Shown in pieces: positions 1-6,754 of a stretch of DNA of 7,599 nucleotides (position 1 is the first letter of the stretch; every line of letters begins with the position of its first letter). Position numbers and translations under genes: made by a program. The DNA comes from an uncultured Porphyromonadaceae bacterium (GTDB lineage Bacteria; Bacteroidota; Bacteroidia; Bacteroidales; Muribaculaceae), in NCBI GenBank assembly GCA_900540625.1, contig UQGP01000066.1, forward strand, positions 1-7,599, written 5' to 3'. A model generated the notes under the pieces. It saw only the letters and a program-made list of their open reading frames with translations. It ran no database searches and was not told the DNA's origin.

Positions 1-41
1 CGGGCGGCATCCGATTATCGGATGCCGCCCGGACCCTTTTT
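1..41 (+). terminator. Intrinsic terminator of an off-window upstream gene
   Basis: Positions 1-14 pair perfectly with 18-31 (14 bp, GC-rich, loop TTA). A run of five T follows at 37-41. The five bases between stem and T run (GACCC, 32-36) suggest the stem may continue left of the window: if the preceding bases were GGGTC, the stem would reach the T run. The orientation fits a plus-strand gene ending just left of the window. Its identity cannot be read here. Confidence 0.75.
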
Positions 42-43
42 AT

Positions 44-78
44 AATGTCGAATGTTGAATGTTGAATGTGGAATGGGC
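44..78. repeat. 7-bp tandem repeat, five units (AATGTTG-like)
   Basis: Five consecutive heptamers read AATGTCG (44-50), AATGTTG (51-57), AATGTTG (58-64), AATGTGG (65-71) and AATGGGC (72-78). The two middle units are identical and the outer ones drift. Because 7 is not a multiple of 3, any gain or loss of a unit would shift a reading frame, which argues against coding. The last units overlap the start of the larger 88-bp repeat. Confidence 0.85.
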
Positions 79-225
79 TGCGCCGAGGTGCTTGAGGGAT
101 TGGGACTTTAGGGTCTTTAGGGACCTTAAGGACTTTAAGGACCTTAGGGGCGGATGTGGAATGGGCTGCGATGGGGGCTTGAGGAATTGGGATTTTAGGG
201 GCTTGGGGACTGGATGTGGAATGGG
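64..225. repeat. Degenerate 88-bp tandem duplication with a third partial copy
   Basis: The block GAATGTGGAATGGGCTGCG at 64-82 recurs at 152-170 with one mismatch, and its first 14 bases recur at 212-225. A second landmark, GCTTGAGGGATTGGGACTTT at 90-109, recurs at 178-197 with two mismatches. Both landmarks are offset by exactly 88 bp, which shows a tandem duplication. The second copy is about 60 bp because it lacks most of the 9-bp array present in the first. I see no transposase, target-site duplication or terminal inverted repeat. Confidence 0.8.
103..147. repeat. 9-bp tandem repeat, five units (GGACYTTAR)
   Basis: Five contiguous nonamers: GGACTTTAG (103-111), GGTCTTTAG (112-120), GGACCTTAA (121-129), GGACTTTAA (130-138) and GGACCTTAG (139-147). 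The array sits inside the first copy of the 88-bp repeat. The second copy keeps only about one or two degenerate units, so the two copies differ mainly by loss or gain of nonamers. Confidence 0.85.
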
Positions 226-232
226 ACGTAAG

Positions 233-261
233 TGTCCGGAACAAGCCGTCTTGTCAGGACA
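233..261. other. Imperfect hairpin at the end of the repeat block
   Basis: TGTCC (233-237) pairs with GGACA (257-261), and ACAAG (241-245) pairs with CTTGT (250-254) around a CCGT loop, with a small asymmetric internal loop between the stems. No T run follows on either strand, so a terminator role is not supported. It lies directly after the third partial repeat copy. Confidence 0.5.
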
Positions 262-360
262 TGGGTATGTATTGTAAATCATTTATTACGACACTGCACC
301 GGCTGTTGGTTTTACACTTACATTTAAGGCTCTACAGTCGAAAATATATGCGTAAGCTGC

Positions 361-391
361 TTGGTTATATCAGCGAAAAGCCGTAAATTTG
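361..391 (+). promoter_or_regulatory. Probable gyrB promoter (Bacteroidetes type)
   Basis: TAAATTTG at 384-391 matches the Bacteroidetes -7 consensus TAnnTTTG exactly. TTGG at 361-364 lies 19 nt upstream and could be a weak -33 element (consensus TTTG). Transcription would begin a few bases after 391, giving a leader of about 125-130 nt before the gyrB start. The -7 match is the strong part; the -33 match is partial. Confidence 0.6.
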
Positions 392-420
392 CACTATAAA
401 GCGTGATAGGCTTCTGATGT

Positions 421-509
421 CTATAAGCGCGTGAAATGCCGCACAAAATATGATACACGGCGTCACGATAGCTTGACATTCGGAAGCGCGACGCTTTTCA
501 ACGTTTTTT
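421..509 (+). promoter_or_regulatory. Structured gyrB leader with two hairpins
   Basis: Hairpin A is built from CTAT (421-424) with ATAG (468-471), CGTGA (430-434) with TCACG (463-467), and GCCG (438-441) with CGGC (458-461), enclosing an A-rich loop. Hairpin B pairs AAGCG (484-488) with CGCTT (492-496) over a CGA loop, extendable by two G-T wobbles. T-rich stretches follow at 495-498 and 504-509. AAGCGCG occurs at both 425-431 and 484-490, so CGCTT could pair with either copy. The pairings are visible in the sequence; a regulatory role is inferred. Confidence 0.4.
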
Positions 510-524
510 CCTAAACACACCTAC

Positions 525-2456
525 ATGGAAGATAATCAAAAAGAATACAGTGCGTCAAATATCCAAGTACTCGAAGGCCTTGAAGCCGTGCGCAAACGCC
601 CTGCAATGTACATAGGCGACATCTCCGCCAAAGGTTTGCACCATCTTGTGTACGAGGTTGTGGATAATTCCATTGACGAAGCCCTCGCCGGATATGCCAC
701 ACATATCGAAGTCACTATCAACGAGGATAACTCTATTACGGTTGTCGACAACGGCCGCGGTATCCCCGTGGATATGCACGAAAAGGAGCACAAAAGTGCA
801 CTCGAAGTAGTATTGACGGTACTGCACGCCGGTGGCAAGTTTGATAAGGGTACCTATAAAGTTTCGGGCGGTCTGCACGGCGTGGGTGTATCTTGCGTCA
901 ATGCCTTGTCCTCGTATCTGCGCGCCGAGGTGCGCCGTGGCGGCAAGGTGTATATGCAGGAGTACAATTTCGGCCATCCGCTGGAAAGCGTCAAGGTCGT
1001 CGGCGAGACTGATACTACCGGCACGACCATTACTTTCAAGCCTGACGACACGATATTCACTGTCACCACATACGATTTCGGCACGCTGTCCAACCGTCTG
1101 CGCGATTTGGCATATCTTAACGCCGGCATCACGCTCAAGCTTACCGATATGCGCGAAATCGACGCTGATGGCAAGCCACACAGCGAAACATATTACAGCG
1201 CCAAGGGCCTGCGCGAATTCGTCGAATATATCGACCACAATAAAGAGTCTCTTATCGGCGATGTCATTGACCTCAATGTCGAGCGTCAAGGTGTGCCCAT
1301 CGAAGTGGCTCTGACATATAATACAAATTACTCGGAGACAATCTATTCGTTTGTCAACAATATCAACACCATTGAGGGTGGTACGCATCTCACCGGATTC
1401 CGCCGCGGCCTCACCTCCACGCTCAAGAAGTACGCTGAAGACAACAACCTGCTGAAGAATGCCAAAGTCGAAATCAACGGTGATGACTTCCGCGAAGGTC
1501 TTACGGCGGTCATCTCCGTCAAGGTTATGGAGCCGCAGTTCGAAGGCCAGACCAAGACGAAGTTGGGCAATAGCGAGGTTATCGGCGCTGTGCAGACGGC
1601 CGTATCCGATGCACTTGGTACCTACCTTGAGGAACATCCGCGCGAGGCACGCCTCATCGTCAATAAGGTGGTATTAGCGGCACAGGCACGTCAAGCCGCA
1701 TACAACGCTCGTCAGCGTATCCAGCGCAAATCGCCTCTCTGCGGTGGTGGACTTCCCGGCAAGCTCAGCGACTGCTCGTCGCGTACGGCCGAAGACTGCG
1801 AAATCTTCATCGTCGAAGGTGACTCGGCAGGCGGTACGGCACAGGATGCTCGCGACCGTCGCTATCAGGCTATACTTCCGCTGCGTGGCAAGATTCTCAA
1901 CGTCGAAAAGGCTATGGAGCACAAGGTCTTCGAAAACGAAGAAATTGCCAACTTGTTCCGCGCGTTGCGCGTCACCATAGGCACCGAGGAAGACCCGCAC
2001 GAACCGAACGTCTCGAAGCTGGCTTATCACAAGATTATCATCATGACCGATGCCGATGTCGATGGTGCACATATTGCCACGCTGCTGATGACATTCTTCT
2101 TCCGCCGTATGCGTCCGGTCATCGAAAACGGCTACCTCTATCTTGCCACACCGCCGTTGTACAAGTGCAAGTTGGGCAAGTTCGAGGAATACTGCTGGAC
2201 CGACCAACAGCTTCAGCAATTCATCGACGAGCACGGCACTAAGACTACGGTACAACGTTACAAAGGTCTTGGTGAGATGTCCGCCGAGGAATTGCATGAA
2301 ACCACTATGGCCCCCGGTCACCGTATGCTCAAGCAGGTACACATCAGCGATGCCGTCGAAGCCGACCGCATATTCTCTATGCTGATGGGCGAAGATGTCG
2401 AACCGCGCCGCGAATTCATCGAAAAGAACGCCAATTACGCAAATATTGACGCCTAA
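525..2456 (+). CDS. gyrB: DNA gyrase subunit B
   Basis: This is the ATPase subunit of type IIA topoisomerase, which with GyrA introduces negative supercoils. Its 643 aa are normal for GyrB without the long proteobacterial insertion. The GHKL ATPase domain spans roughly residues 1-220: catalytic E44 and N48 in EVVDNSIDE, D75 in DNGRGIP, HAGGKFD (101-107) and GGLHGVG (115-121). The transducer domain ends with QTKTKLGN (342-349), where K344 is the ATP-contacting lysine. The TOPRIM domain has EGDSAGG (431-437, metal ligand E431) and D509/D511/D513 in TDADVDG. QRYKGLGEM (577-585) belongs to the C-terminal GyrA-binding region. LPLRGKILNVEKA (451-463) favours GyrB over ParE. The start is the first ATG before the conserved N-terminus and has no Shine-Dalgarno. 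gyrA is not in the window. No residue looks abnormal. Confidence 0.98.
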   Translation: MEDNQKEYSASNIQVLEGLEAVRKRPAMYIGDISAKGLHHLVYEVVDNSIDEALAGYATHIEVTINEDNSITVVDNGRGIPVDMHEKEHKSALEVVLTVLHAGGKFDKGTYKVSGGLHGVGVSCVNALSSYLRAEVRRGGKVYMQEYNFGHPLESVKVVGETDTTGTTITFKPDDTIFTVTTYDFGTLSNRLRDLAYLNAGITLKLTDMREIDADGKPHSETYYSAKGLREFVEYIDHNKESLIGDVIDLNVERQGVPIEVALTYNTNYSETIYSFVNNINTIEGGTHLTGFRRGLTSTLKKYAEDNNLLKNAKVEINGDDFREGLTAVISVKVMEPQFEGQTKTKLGNSEVIGAVQTAVSDALGTYLEEHPREARLIVNKVVLAAQARQAAYNARQRIQRKSPLCGGGLPGKLSDCSSRTAEDCEIFIVEGDSAGGTAQDARDRRYQAILPLRGKILNVEKAMEHKVFENEEIANLFRALRVTIGTEEDPHEPNVSKLAYHKIIIMTDADVDGAHIATLLMTFFFRRMRPVIENGYLYLATPPLYKCKLGKFEEYCWTDQQLQQFIDEHGTKTTVQRYKGLGEMSAEELHETTMAPGHRMLKQVHISDAVEADRIFSMLMGEDVEPRREFIEKNANYANIDA

Positions 2457-2517
2457 GCGACGCCGCTCCCGTTCCCCGGGTGCGCCATCGATGCAAGGCT
2501 GTCACAACACCAACGCA

Positions 2518-2560
2518 CAACGCCCCGGAAGCCTGCGAATCAGGCTCCTTCGGGGCGTTG
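2518..2560. terminator. GC-rich hairpin after gyrB, possible terminator without a U-tract
   Basis: CAACGCCCCG (2518-2527) pairs perfectly with CGGGGCGTTG (2551-2560), and AGCCTG (2530-2535) pairs with CAGGCT (2541-2546). The stems are separated by a small internal loop, and the loop is CGAAT. It lies 61 nt after the gyrB stop and about 95 nt before rnr. No T run follows on either strand, so the structure is certain but terminator function is an inference from position and stability. It could instead be an mRNA 3'-end stabiliser. Confidence 0.55.
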
Positions 2561-2655
2561 GCCTAAATTCGGAGGAATAAACCGATAAGGATGTTCCGAG
2601 GCCGGACACATCAAAACGACTAAGACAACATTACACTCACCTCATACACAGATAC

Positions 2656-4896
2656 ATGTCCAAAGACACACAAAAGGCAGGGCAGCCACGCAAAGCCCCC
2701 AAACTGTGCAAAGCCGTAGATGCATACGTTGCACAGCCTTCAGTCACGACATTCAACTACAAGCAAGTGTCCGCCGCCCTCGGCGTAACAGCCGAAACGC
2801 AGCAGCGTGCCATAGCCTTGCACCTTGCCGAGCTGGCTTTTGACGGCGAACTTGTCGAAATAGCCCCCGGAAAATACAAACGACCCAGCCGCAGCGTTGA
2901 TGCTATGGGTACCTTTGTCCGCCGCTCCAACGGTAAGAACTCGGTAATCACCGATGATGACGGCGAAAGCATCTTCGTGGCCGAGCGCAACTCCATGCAT
3001 GCGCTCAATGGCGACCGCGTGCGCGTGACCATCGCGGCGCGCCGTCGCGGCGTCGAGCCCGAGGCCATCGTCTCCGAAATTGTCGAGAAAAAAGACCAGA
3101 CATTCATCGGTACAATAAAAGTAGAGGGCAATATTGCCATACTCAACACCGACAGCAAGTTCCTGGCCACAGATATCTACATTCCCAAACGCCGACTCAA
3201 AGGTGCAGTCACCGGCGACAAGGCAGTGGTACGCATCACCGACTGGCCCGATGACGAGAAGAATCCTCGCGGCGAGATAGTCGATATACTCGGCAAAAGC
3301 GGCGACAACAACACCGAAATACACGCCATACTTGCCGAGTACGGATTGCCGTACACCTACCCCAAATCCGTGGAGGAAGCCGCCGACCGCATAGATGCCG
3401 GCATCACCGACGAAGTGGTGGCACAACGCACCGACATGCGCCAAGTTACGACTTTCACCATCGATCCCAAAGACGCCAAAGACTTCGACGATGCCCTGTC
3501 TATACGCAAACTGCCCAACGGCAATTACGAAGTAGGCGTACATATCGCCGATGTGACACATTACGTCAAGCCCGATTCAATCATCGACCGCGAAGCACGC
3601 GACCGCGCCACAAGTGTATACCTTGTAGACCGCGTGGTGCCCATGCTTCCCGAGCACCTATGCAACGGCATCTGCTCGCTGCGCCCCGATGAAGACAAGC
3701 TTGCCTACTCGACCGTGTTCGAAATGACCCCGGATGCCCGCGTCGTCAACCATAAGATTATGCACACCGTCATCCGCAGCAATCGACGCTTCACCTACGA
3801 AGAGGCCCAGGAAATCATCGAGACGGGCAAAGGCGACTATGCAGACGAAATACTAACGCTTGATTCAATGGCCAAGACCCTCCGCAGAATACGCTTCGAA
3901 AACGGCTCGGTGGACTTCGCTCGCGTAGAAGTGCGATTCGACATCGACGAAAACGGACATCCGATAGGCGTATACTTCAAGGAATCTAAAGACGCGAACA
4001 AACTCATCGAAGAGTTTATGCTCCTGGCTAACAAGACCGTAGCCGCGACCATAGGTGTTCCCGTCGGCCGCAAAAAGCCCAAAGCATTCGTATTCCGAGT
4101 ACACGACCAGCCTGATCCGGGCAAGCTTTCGGACCTGGCCTCGCTGTCACGCAACTTCGGATACAAGGTCAAAAGTCAGGGAAGCAGCAAGGAAATCAAC
4201 CGCAGTATCAATCGCATGATACACGATATCAAAGGCAAAGGCGAAGAAAATCTTCTGTCCACTTTGGCGATACGGTCGATGGCCAAGGCCGTGTATACCA
4301 CTCATAATATCGGCCACTACGGACTGGGCTTTGACTACTATACTCATTTCACCTCGCCCATACGCCGCTATCCGGATATGATGGTACACCGCTTGCTGGA
4401 TCGCTATTTGGCCGGCCAACGTTCGGTAAATCTTGACCATCTCGAAGAATTGTGCAAACACTGCTCCGATATGGAACAATTGGCAGCCAGTGCCGAGCGC
4501 GCCTCCATCAAGTACAAACAAGTAGAATATATGCGCGACCACCTCGGTCAGACATATACGGGTGTCATCTCCGGAGTCACCGAATGGGGCCTGTACGTCG
4601 AATTGGACGACAATAAGTGCGAAGGCCTCGTGCCGGTACGCGACCTTGTGGACGACTATTACGAACTTGACGAACGCAACTACTGCCTCGTAGGACGTCG
4701 CCAAAACAACCGCTACCGTCTTGGCGATAAAGTCAGTGTGCAGGTGGCGCAAGCCAACCTCGAGCGCAAGCAATTGGACTTCGTACTAATAGATCCCCGC
4801 ACCGGCAAGCCCATAAGCAAACCATCGCCCAACGCCGCGCGCCCCAAAAACAAAGGCAAACATAAAGATATCAAAAAAGGCAAACGACGCAAATAG
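2656..4896 (+). CDS. rnr: Ribonuclease R (RNB-family 3'-5' exoribonuclease)
   Basis: RNase R is a processive hydrolytic 3'-5' exoribonuclease that degrades structured RNA in mRNA decay and rRNA quality control. The 746 aa show the full domain order: N-terminal winged-helix-like segment (about 15-76), cold-shock/OB domain 1 (about 82-148), OB domain 2 (about 149-213), RNB catalytic domain (about 258-585), S1 domain (about 632-714) and a lysine/arginine-rich tail (about 722-746). The active-site motif DPKDAKDFDD places metal ligands at D270, D276, D278 and D279. The conserved tyrosine is in SVYLVDR (320-326). HYGLGFDYYTHFTSPIRRYP (554-573) is the RNB signature. The winged helix and basic tail favour RNase R over RNase II. 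No clear promoter is visible in the 199-nt gap before it; TAAATTCG at 2564-2571 is a one-mismatch -7 candidate. folB follows after 6 nt. Confidence 0.96.
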   Translation: MSKDTQKAGQPRKAPKLCKAVDAYVAQPSVTTFNYKQVSAALGVTAETQQRAIALHLAELAFDGELVEIAPGKYKRPSRSVDAMGTFVRRSNGKNSVITDDDGESIFVAERNSMHALNGDRVRVTIAARRRGVEPEAIVSEIVEKKDQTFIGTIKVEGNIAILNTDSKFLATDIYIPKRRLKGAVTGDKAVVRITDWPDDEKNPRGEIVDILGKSGDNNTEIHAILAEYGLPYTYPKSVEEAADRIDAGITDEVVAQRTDMRQVTTFTIDPKDAKDFDDALSIRKLPNGNYEVGVHIADVTHYVKPDSIIDREARDRATSVYLVDRVVPMLPEHLCNGICSLRPDEDKLAYSTVFEMTPDARVVNHKIMHTVIRSNRRFTYEEAQEIIETGKGDYADEILTLDSMAKTLRRIRFENGSVDFARVEVRFDIDENGHPIGVYFKESKDANKLIEEFMLLANKTVAATIGVPVGRKKPKAFVFRVHDQPDPGKLSDLASLSRNFGYKVKSQGSSKEINRSINRMIHDIKGKGEENLLSTLAIRSMAKAVYTTHNIGHYGLGFDYYTHFTSPIRRYPDMMVHRLLDRYLAGQRSVNLDHLEELCKHCSDMEQLAASAERASIKYKQVEYMRDHLGQTYTGVISGVTEWGLYVELDDNKCEGLVPVRDLVDDYYELDERNYCLVGRRQNNRYRLGDKVSVQVAQANLERKQLDFVLIDPRTGKPISKPSPNAARPKNKGKHKDIKKGKRRK

Positions 4897-4902
4897 TCAC
4901 AT

Positions 4903-5277
4903 ATGCAGGACACCATAGCTACAATAACCATTGACAAACTGCGCTTGCACTGTAACCACGGAGTGCTTGAACAAGAGCGCGTTGTCGGCAACGAATTCGA
5001 CGTTACCGTAGTTTTCAGCTACGATGCGACCAAGGCAGTTATGAGCGACAATATCTTCAGCGCCATAAGCTATGCCGAAGTAATTACCGTCATCACCCGA
5101 ACGATGCAAACGCCGTCGTCACTACTCGAGCACGTAGCCGGGCGCGTCATCGATGCACTTGCCACGGCCTTCCCGTCCATACTGTCAATAACCGTAAGCA
5201 TCACCAAAATCGCGCCACCCATACCGGTACAGATGCGAGGTGTCACCGTAACCTTATCGCGCAACTTGCACGAATGA
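4903..5277 (+). CDS. folB: Dihydroneopterin aldolase
   Basis: FolB converts 7,8-dihydroneopterin to 6-hydroxymethyl-7,8-dihydropterin and glycolaldehyde in cytoplasmic folate synthesis. The 124 aa match the usual length of about 120. Family landmarks are visible: HCNHGVLEQER (16-26) with the conserved E23, tyrosine Y57 in ISYAEV, E76 in SLLEHVAGR (pterin-binding glutamate), and catalytic-type K102 in TKIAPPIP. The protein should form the octameric T-fold ring. Only TCACAT separates it from the rnr stop, too short for its own promoter, so it is probably co-transcribed with and perhaps translationally coupled to rnr. No other folate gene is in the window. Confidence 0.92.
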   Translation: MQDTIATITIDKLRLHCNHGVLEQERVVGNEFDVTVVFSYDATKAVMSDNIFSAISYAEVITVITRTMQTPSSLLEHVAGRVIDALATAFPSILSITVSITKIAPPIPVQMRGVTVTLSRNLHE

Positions 5278-5300
5278 AACAGCGGTAACAGCATAAAACA

Positions 5301-5338
5301 AGGCGGCGGAAGTATCCACATCGGGACTTCCGCCGCTT
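5301..5338. terminator. Bidirectional terminator between convergent folB and glycosyltransferase genes
   Basis: GCGGCGGAAGT (5303-5313) pairs perfectly with ACTTCCGCCGC (5326-5336). A G-T wobble and an A-T pair extend it to 5301-5338. Read on the minus strand the stem is followed by TTGTTTTATG, a reasonable U-tract that would end the glycosyltransferase transcript. On the plus strand the downstream TTGGTATTAT is poorer. The 82-nt gap between the convergent genes contains only this structure. Confidence 0.75.
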
Positions 5339-5359
5339 GGTATTATAAGACTACGCCTT

Positions 5360-6556
5360 TCAGTGGCGCCAAGTGTAGTATTCCGAATGGTGACGCATGG
5401 TATGGATAGCGACAACCGCATTGACCATCAGTCGAGTAAGTGACAGTCGTGGCAACGTCCACAACATCGCACATCCATGTAGGGCCTTAATGGCACGGCG
5501 CCATACAATGGCGACACTCAGCCATTGAGCAATCATCAGGGCAAGAGCTGCGGCTCCGACATAGACATTCAAGTCGCTGAGCACTACCGCCGCTACAGCC
5601 AATGCCAAAGAAGCGATACGCATCCAAGCCCCCGTAGCCATCAGACGACGCGAACACTTGGGTAACCTTGCGCCGGTAAATTGGTGGCAACGACGCTGCC
5701 GACGATAAAAACGACACGGATCGACACTGACTATCGACGGCATCGAGTCATGCGCCAGCACCACAGCCACCTTCTCGGGGTTTTGAGAAGCCAATTCATA
5801 AATCAGCAAATCATCGTCCCCGGTATGGAGATTCAACGAATGCGAAAAACCCTTATTGTCAAAAAAAGCCTGGCGCGAATACGCCAAATTATACTCCGTG
5901 CCACGGTACGGTTTTCCTGCAATAGCGGACGAAAGCCAAGTGACGGCATCCGCTTTGGTGTTGAACATTCGGCGACGATGTCCGGCCTTATCATCCACGT
6001 CCGAAGGTACATACGCATACCCTATAGCGACTGTAGCCCCCGAACCGAAAGGTCGAGCCATTTCATAGAGCCACCGATCGCTATCTATAGACACGGCAGC
6101 GGTGGTGTGTACCACCACGTCATATCGTGCGGCCTTCATACCGAGCGTCAATGCCAACTTTTTGCGGCTGACATTGCGCGCATCGTCAGGAGTGTAAGTC
6201 ATATATACATTGGGGTATATGCGTCGAAACTCGCCCACAACAGCGCTGCATTCGGGCGATTGACCGTCCGTAACCACAATTACCTCAAAGGGCGATGCAT
6301 AGTCCTGACCTATTACCTGTTGCAGCACACGGCGTAAACTATTTTCGCCCCCCGAGCTGTATATTACCACCGAAACCGCCGGAAGAAAAACCTCGTAAGT
6401 GTCTGCATCCGAAGACTCTTCGGCATTTGCCACGTTTATGGCATGAGTTACCCGACGTATACGCCATAGGTATACCGGCCACAACAGCGCATACAGCACT
6501 GCGGCAGCTGCTATCATTATTATTACAGAGAGAGATATGTCAAGACTCAGATTCAT
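5360..6556 (-). CDS. Membrane-anchored family 2 glycosyltransferase with altered DXD site
   Basis: From the ATG at 6556 this is a 398-aa GT-A-fold glycosyltransferase, probably adding a sugar to an envelope lipid or polysaccharide; donor and acceptor cannot be predicted. A membrane helix (about 11-31) precedes the catalytic domain, which opens with LPAVSVVIYSSG (58-69) and has D97 in VVTDGQSP. Further landmarks are KKLALTLGMKAA (132-143), TGDDDL (245-250, where the catalytic acidic motif lies) and RRQRRCHQ (285-292, resembling the Q/RxxRW motif). One or two membrane helices follow (about 312-352), and another hydrophobic stretch lies at about 360-386. The family's usual TDAD metal-binding site reads TTAA (151-154), although SIDSD follows (156-160). 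An in-frame ATG at 6625 lies too close to the promoter to be the likely start. The gene appears monocistronic and convergent with folB. Confidence 0.85.
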   Translation of the reverse strand: MNLSLDISLSVIIMIAAAAVLYALLWPVYLWRIRRVTHAINVANAEESSDADTYEVFLPAVSVVIYSSGGENSLRRVLQQVIGQDYASPFEVIVVTDGQSPECSAVVGEFRRIYPNVYMTYTPDDARNVSRKKLALTLGMKAARYDVVVHTTAAVSIDSDRWLYEMARPFGSGATVAIGYAYVPSDVDDKAGHRRRMFNTKADAVTWLSSAIAGKPYRGTEYNLAYSRQAFFDNKGFSHSLNLHTGDDDLLIYELASQNPEKVAVVLAHDSMPSIVSVDPCRFYRRQRRCHQFTGARLPKCSRRLMATGAWMRIASLALAVAAVVLSDLNVYVGAAALALMIAQWLSVAIVWRRAIKALHGCAMLWTLPRLSLTRLMVNAVVAIHTMRHHSEYYTWRH

Positions 6557-6630
6557 ATCCGCGTGACTATATTTTAGAGGTAGTATTTCGATATAAGAGA
6601 GCGCCCCGAAAGCGCCGCAAAACATAGGTA

Positions 6631-6638
6631 CAAAGATA
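6631..6638 (-). promoter_or_regulatory. Probable -7 promoter element for the glycosyltransferase gene
   Basis: On the minus strand this reads TATCTTTG, an exact match to the Bacteroidetes TAnnTTTG element. The RNA would start around 6624-6627, leaving a leader of about 70 nt before the ATG at 6556. No good TTTG element is visible at the expected distance upstream, so the -33 part is weak. It lies downstream of the rpmA terminator, so the gene has its own transcript. Confidence 0.65.
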
Positions 6639-6685
6639 GCAAATTATCCGCAATCAGCCGCTCATCAACGCCCGAAATCCGACAC

Positions 6686-6726
6686 AAAAAAACAAGAAGA
6701 CGCGACCGACGGTCACATCTTCTTGT
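6686..6726 (-). terminator. Intrinsic terminator of the rplU-rpmA operon
   Basis: ACAAGAAGA (6692-6700) pairs with TCTTCTTGT (6718-6726), and GACC (6704-6707) pairs with GGTC (6711-6714) within. On the minus strand the hairpin runs into seven T (A run at 6686-6692), the classical intrinsic terminator layout. It begins about 28 nt after the rpmA stop codon. Confidence 0.88.
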
Positions 6727-6754
6727 CCTAAAAGTTTGGTGTCTGCTCCGACCC

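Noticed and set aside
44..225. CRISPR-like array
   Set aside because: Units are directly adjacent 7-mers and 9-mers without unique spacers, and no cas genes are present.
233..261. Terminator at the end of the repeat block
   Set aside because: The hairpin is interrupted and no T run follows on either strand.
59..277. 72-codon plus-strand open frame over the same repeat block
   Set aside because: It covers the same repetitive DNA on the other strand, with no promoter-proximal start and no recognisable protein pattern.
40..282. 80-codon minus-strand open frame rich in LKSL/LKTL repeats
   Set aside because: It is a direct reading of the 7-bp and 9-bp tandem repeats, has low-complexity composition and no recognisable domain, and contains frame-shifting 7-bp units. 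I consider it non-coding.
555..1637. 360-codon open frame antisense to gyrB
   Set aside because: It lies wholly within gyrB, whose protein motifs are unmistakable. Long antisense frames are expected from the codon bias here, and the translation resembles no known family.
525..2456. Assignment as topoisomerase IV subunit ParE
   Set aside because: EGDSAGGTAQDARDRR followed by LPLRGKILNVEKA is the GyrB pattern. As I recall, Bacteroidetes ParE has a divergent TOPRIM sequence (EGNSAAG-like).
2740..3561. 273-codon open frame antisense to rnr
   Set aside because: Antisense shadow of the RNase R coding sequence; no promoter or family signature.
5681..6337. 218-codon plus-strand open frame within the glycosyltransferase gene
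   Set aside because: The minus-strand reading carries clear GT2 motifs and a promoter; the plus-strand frame has neither.
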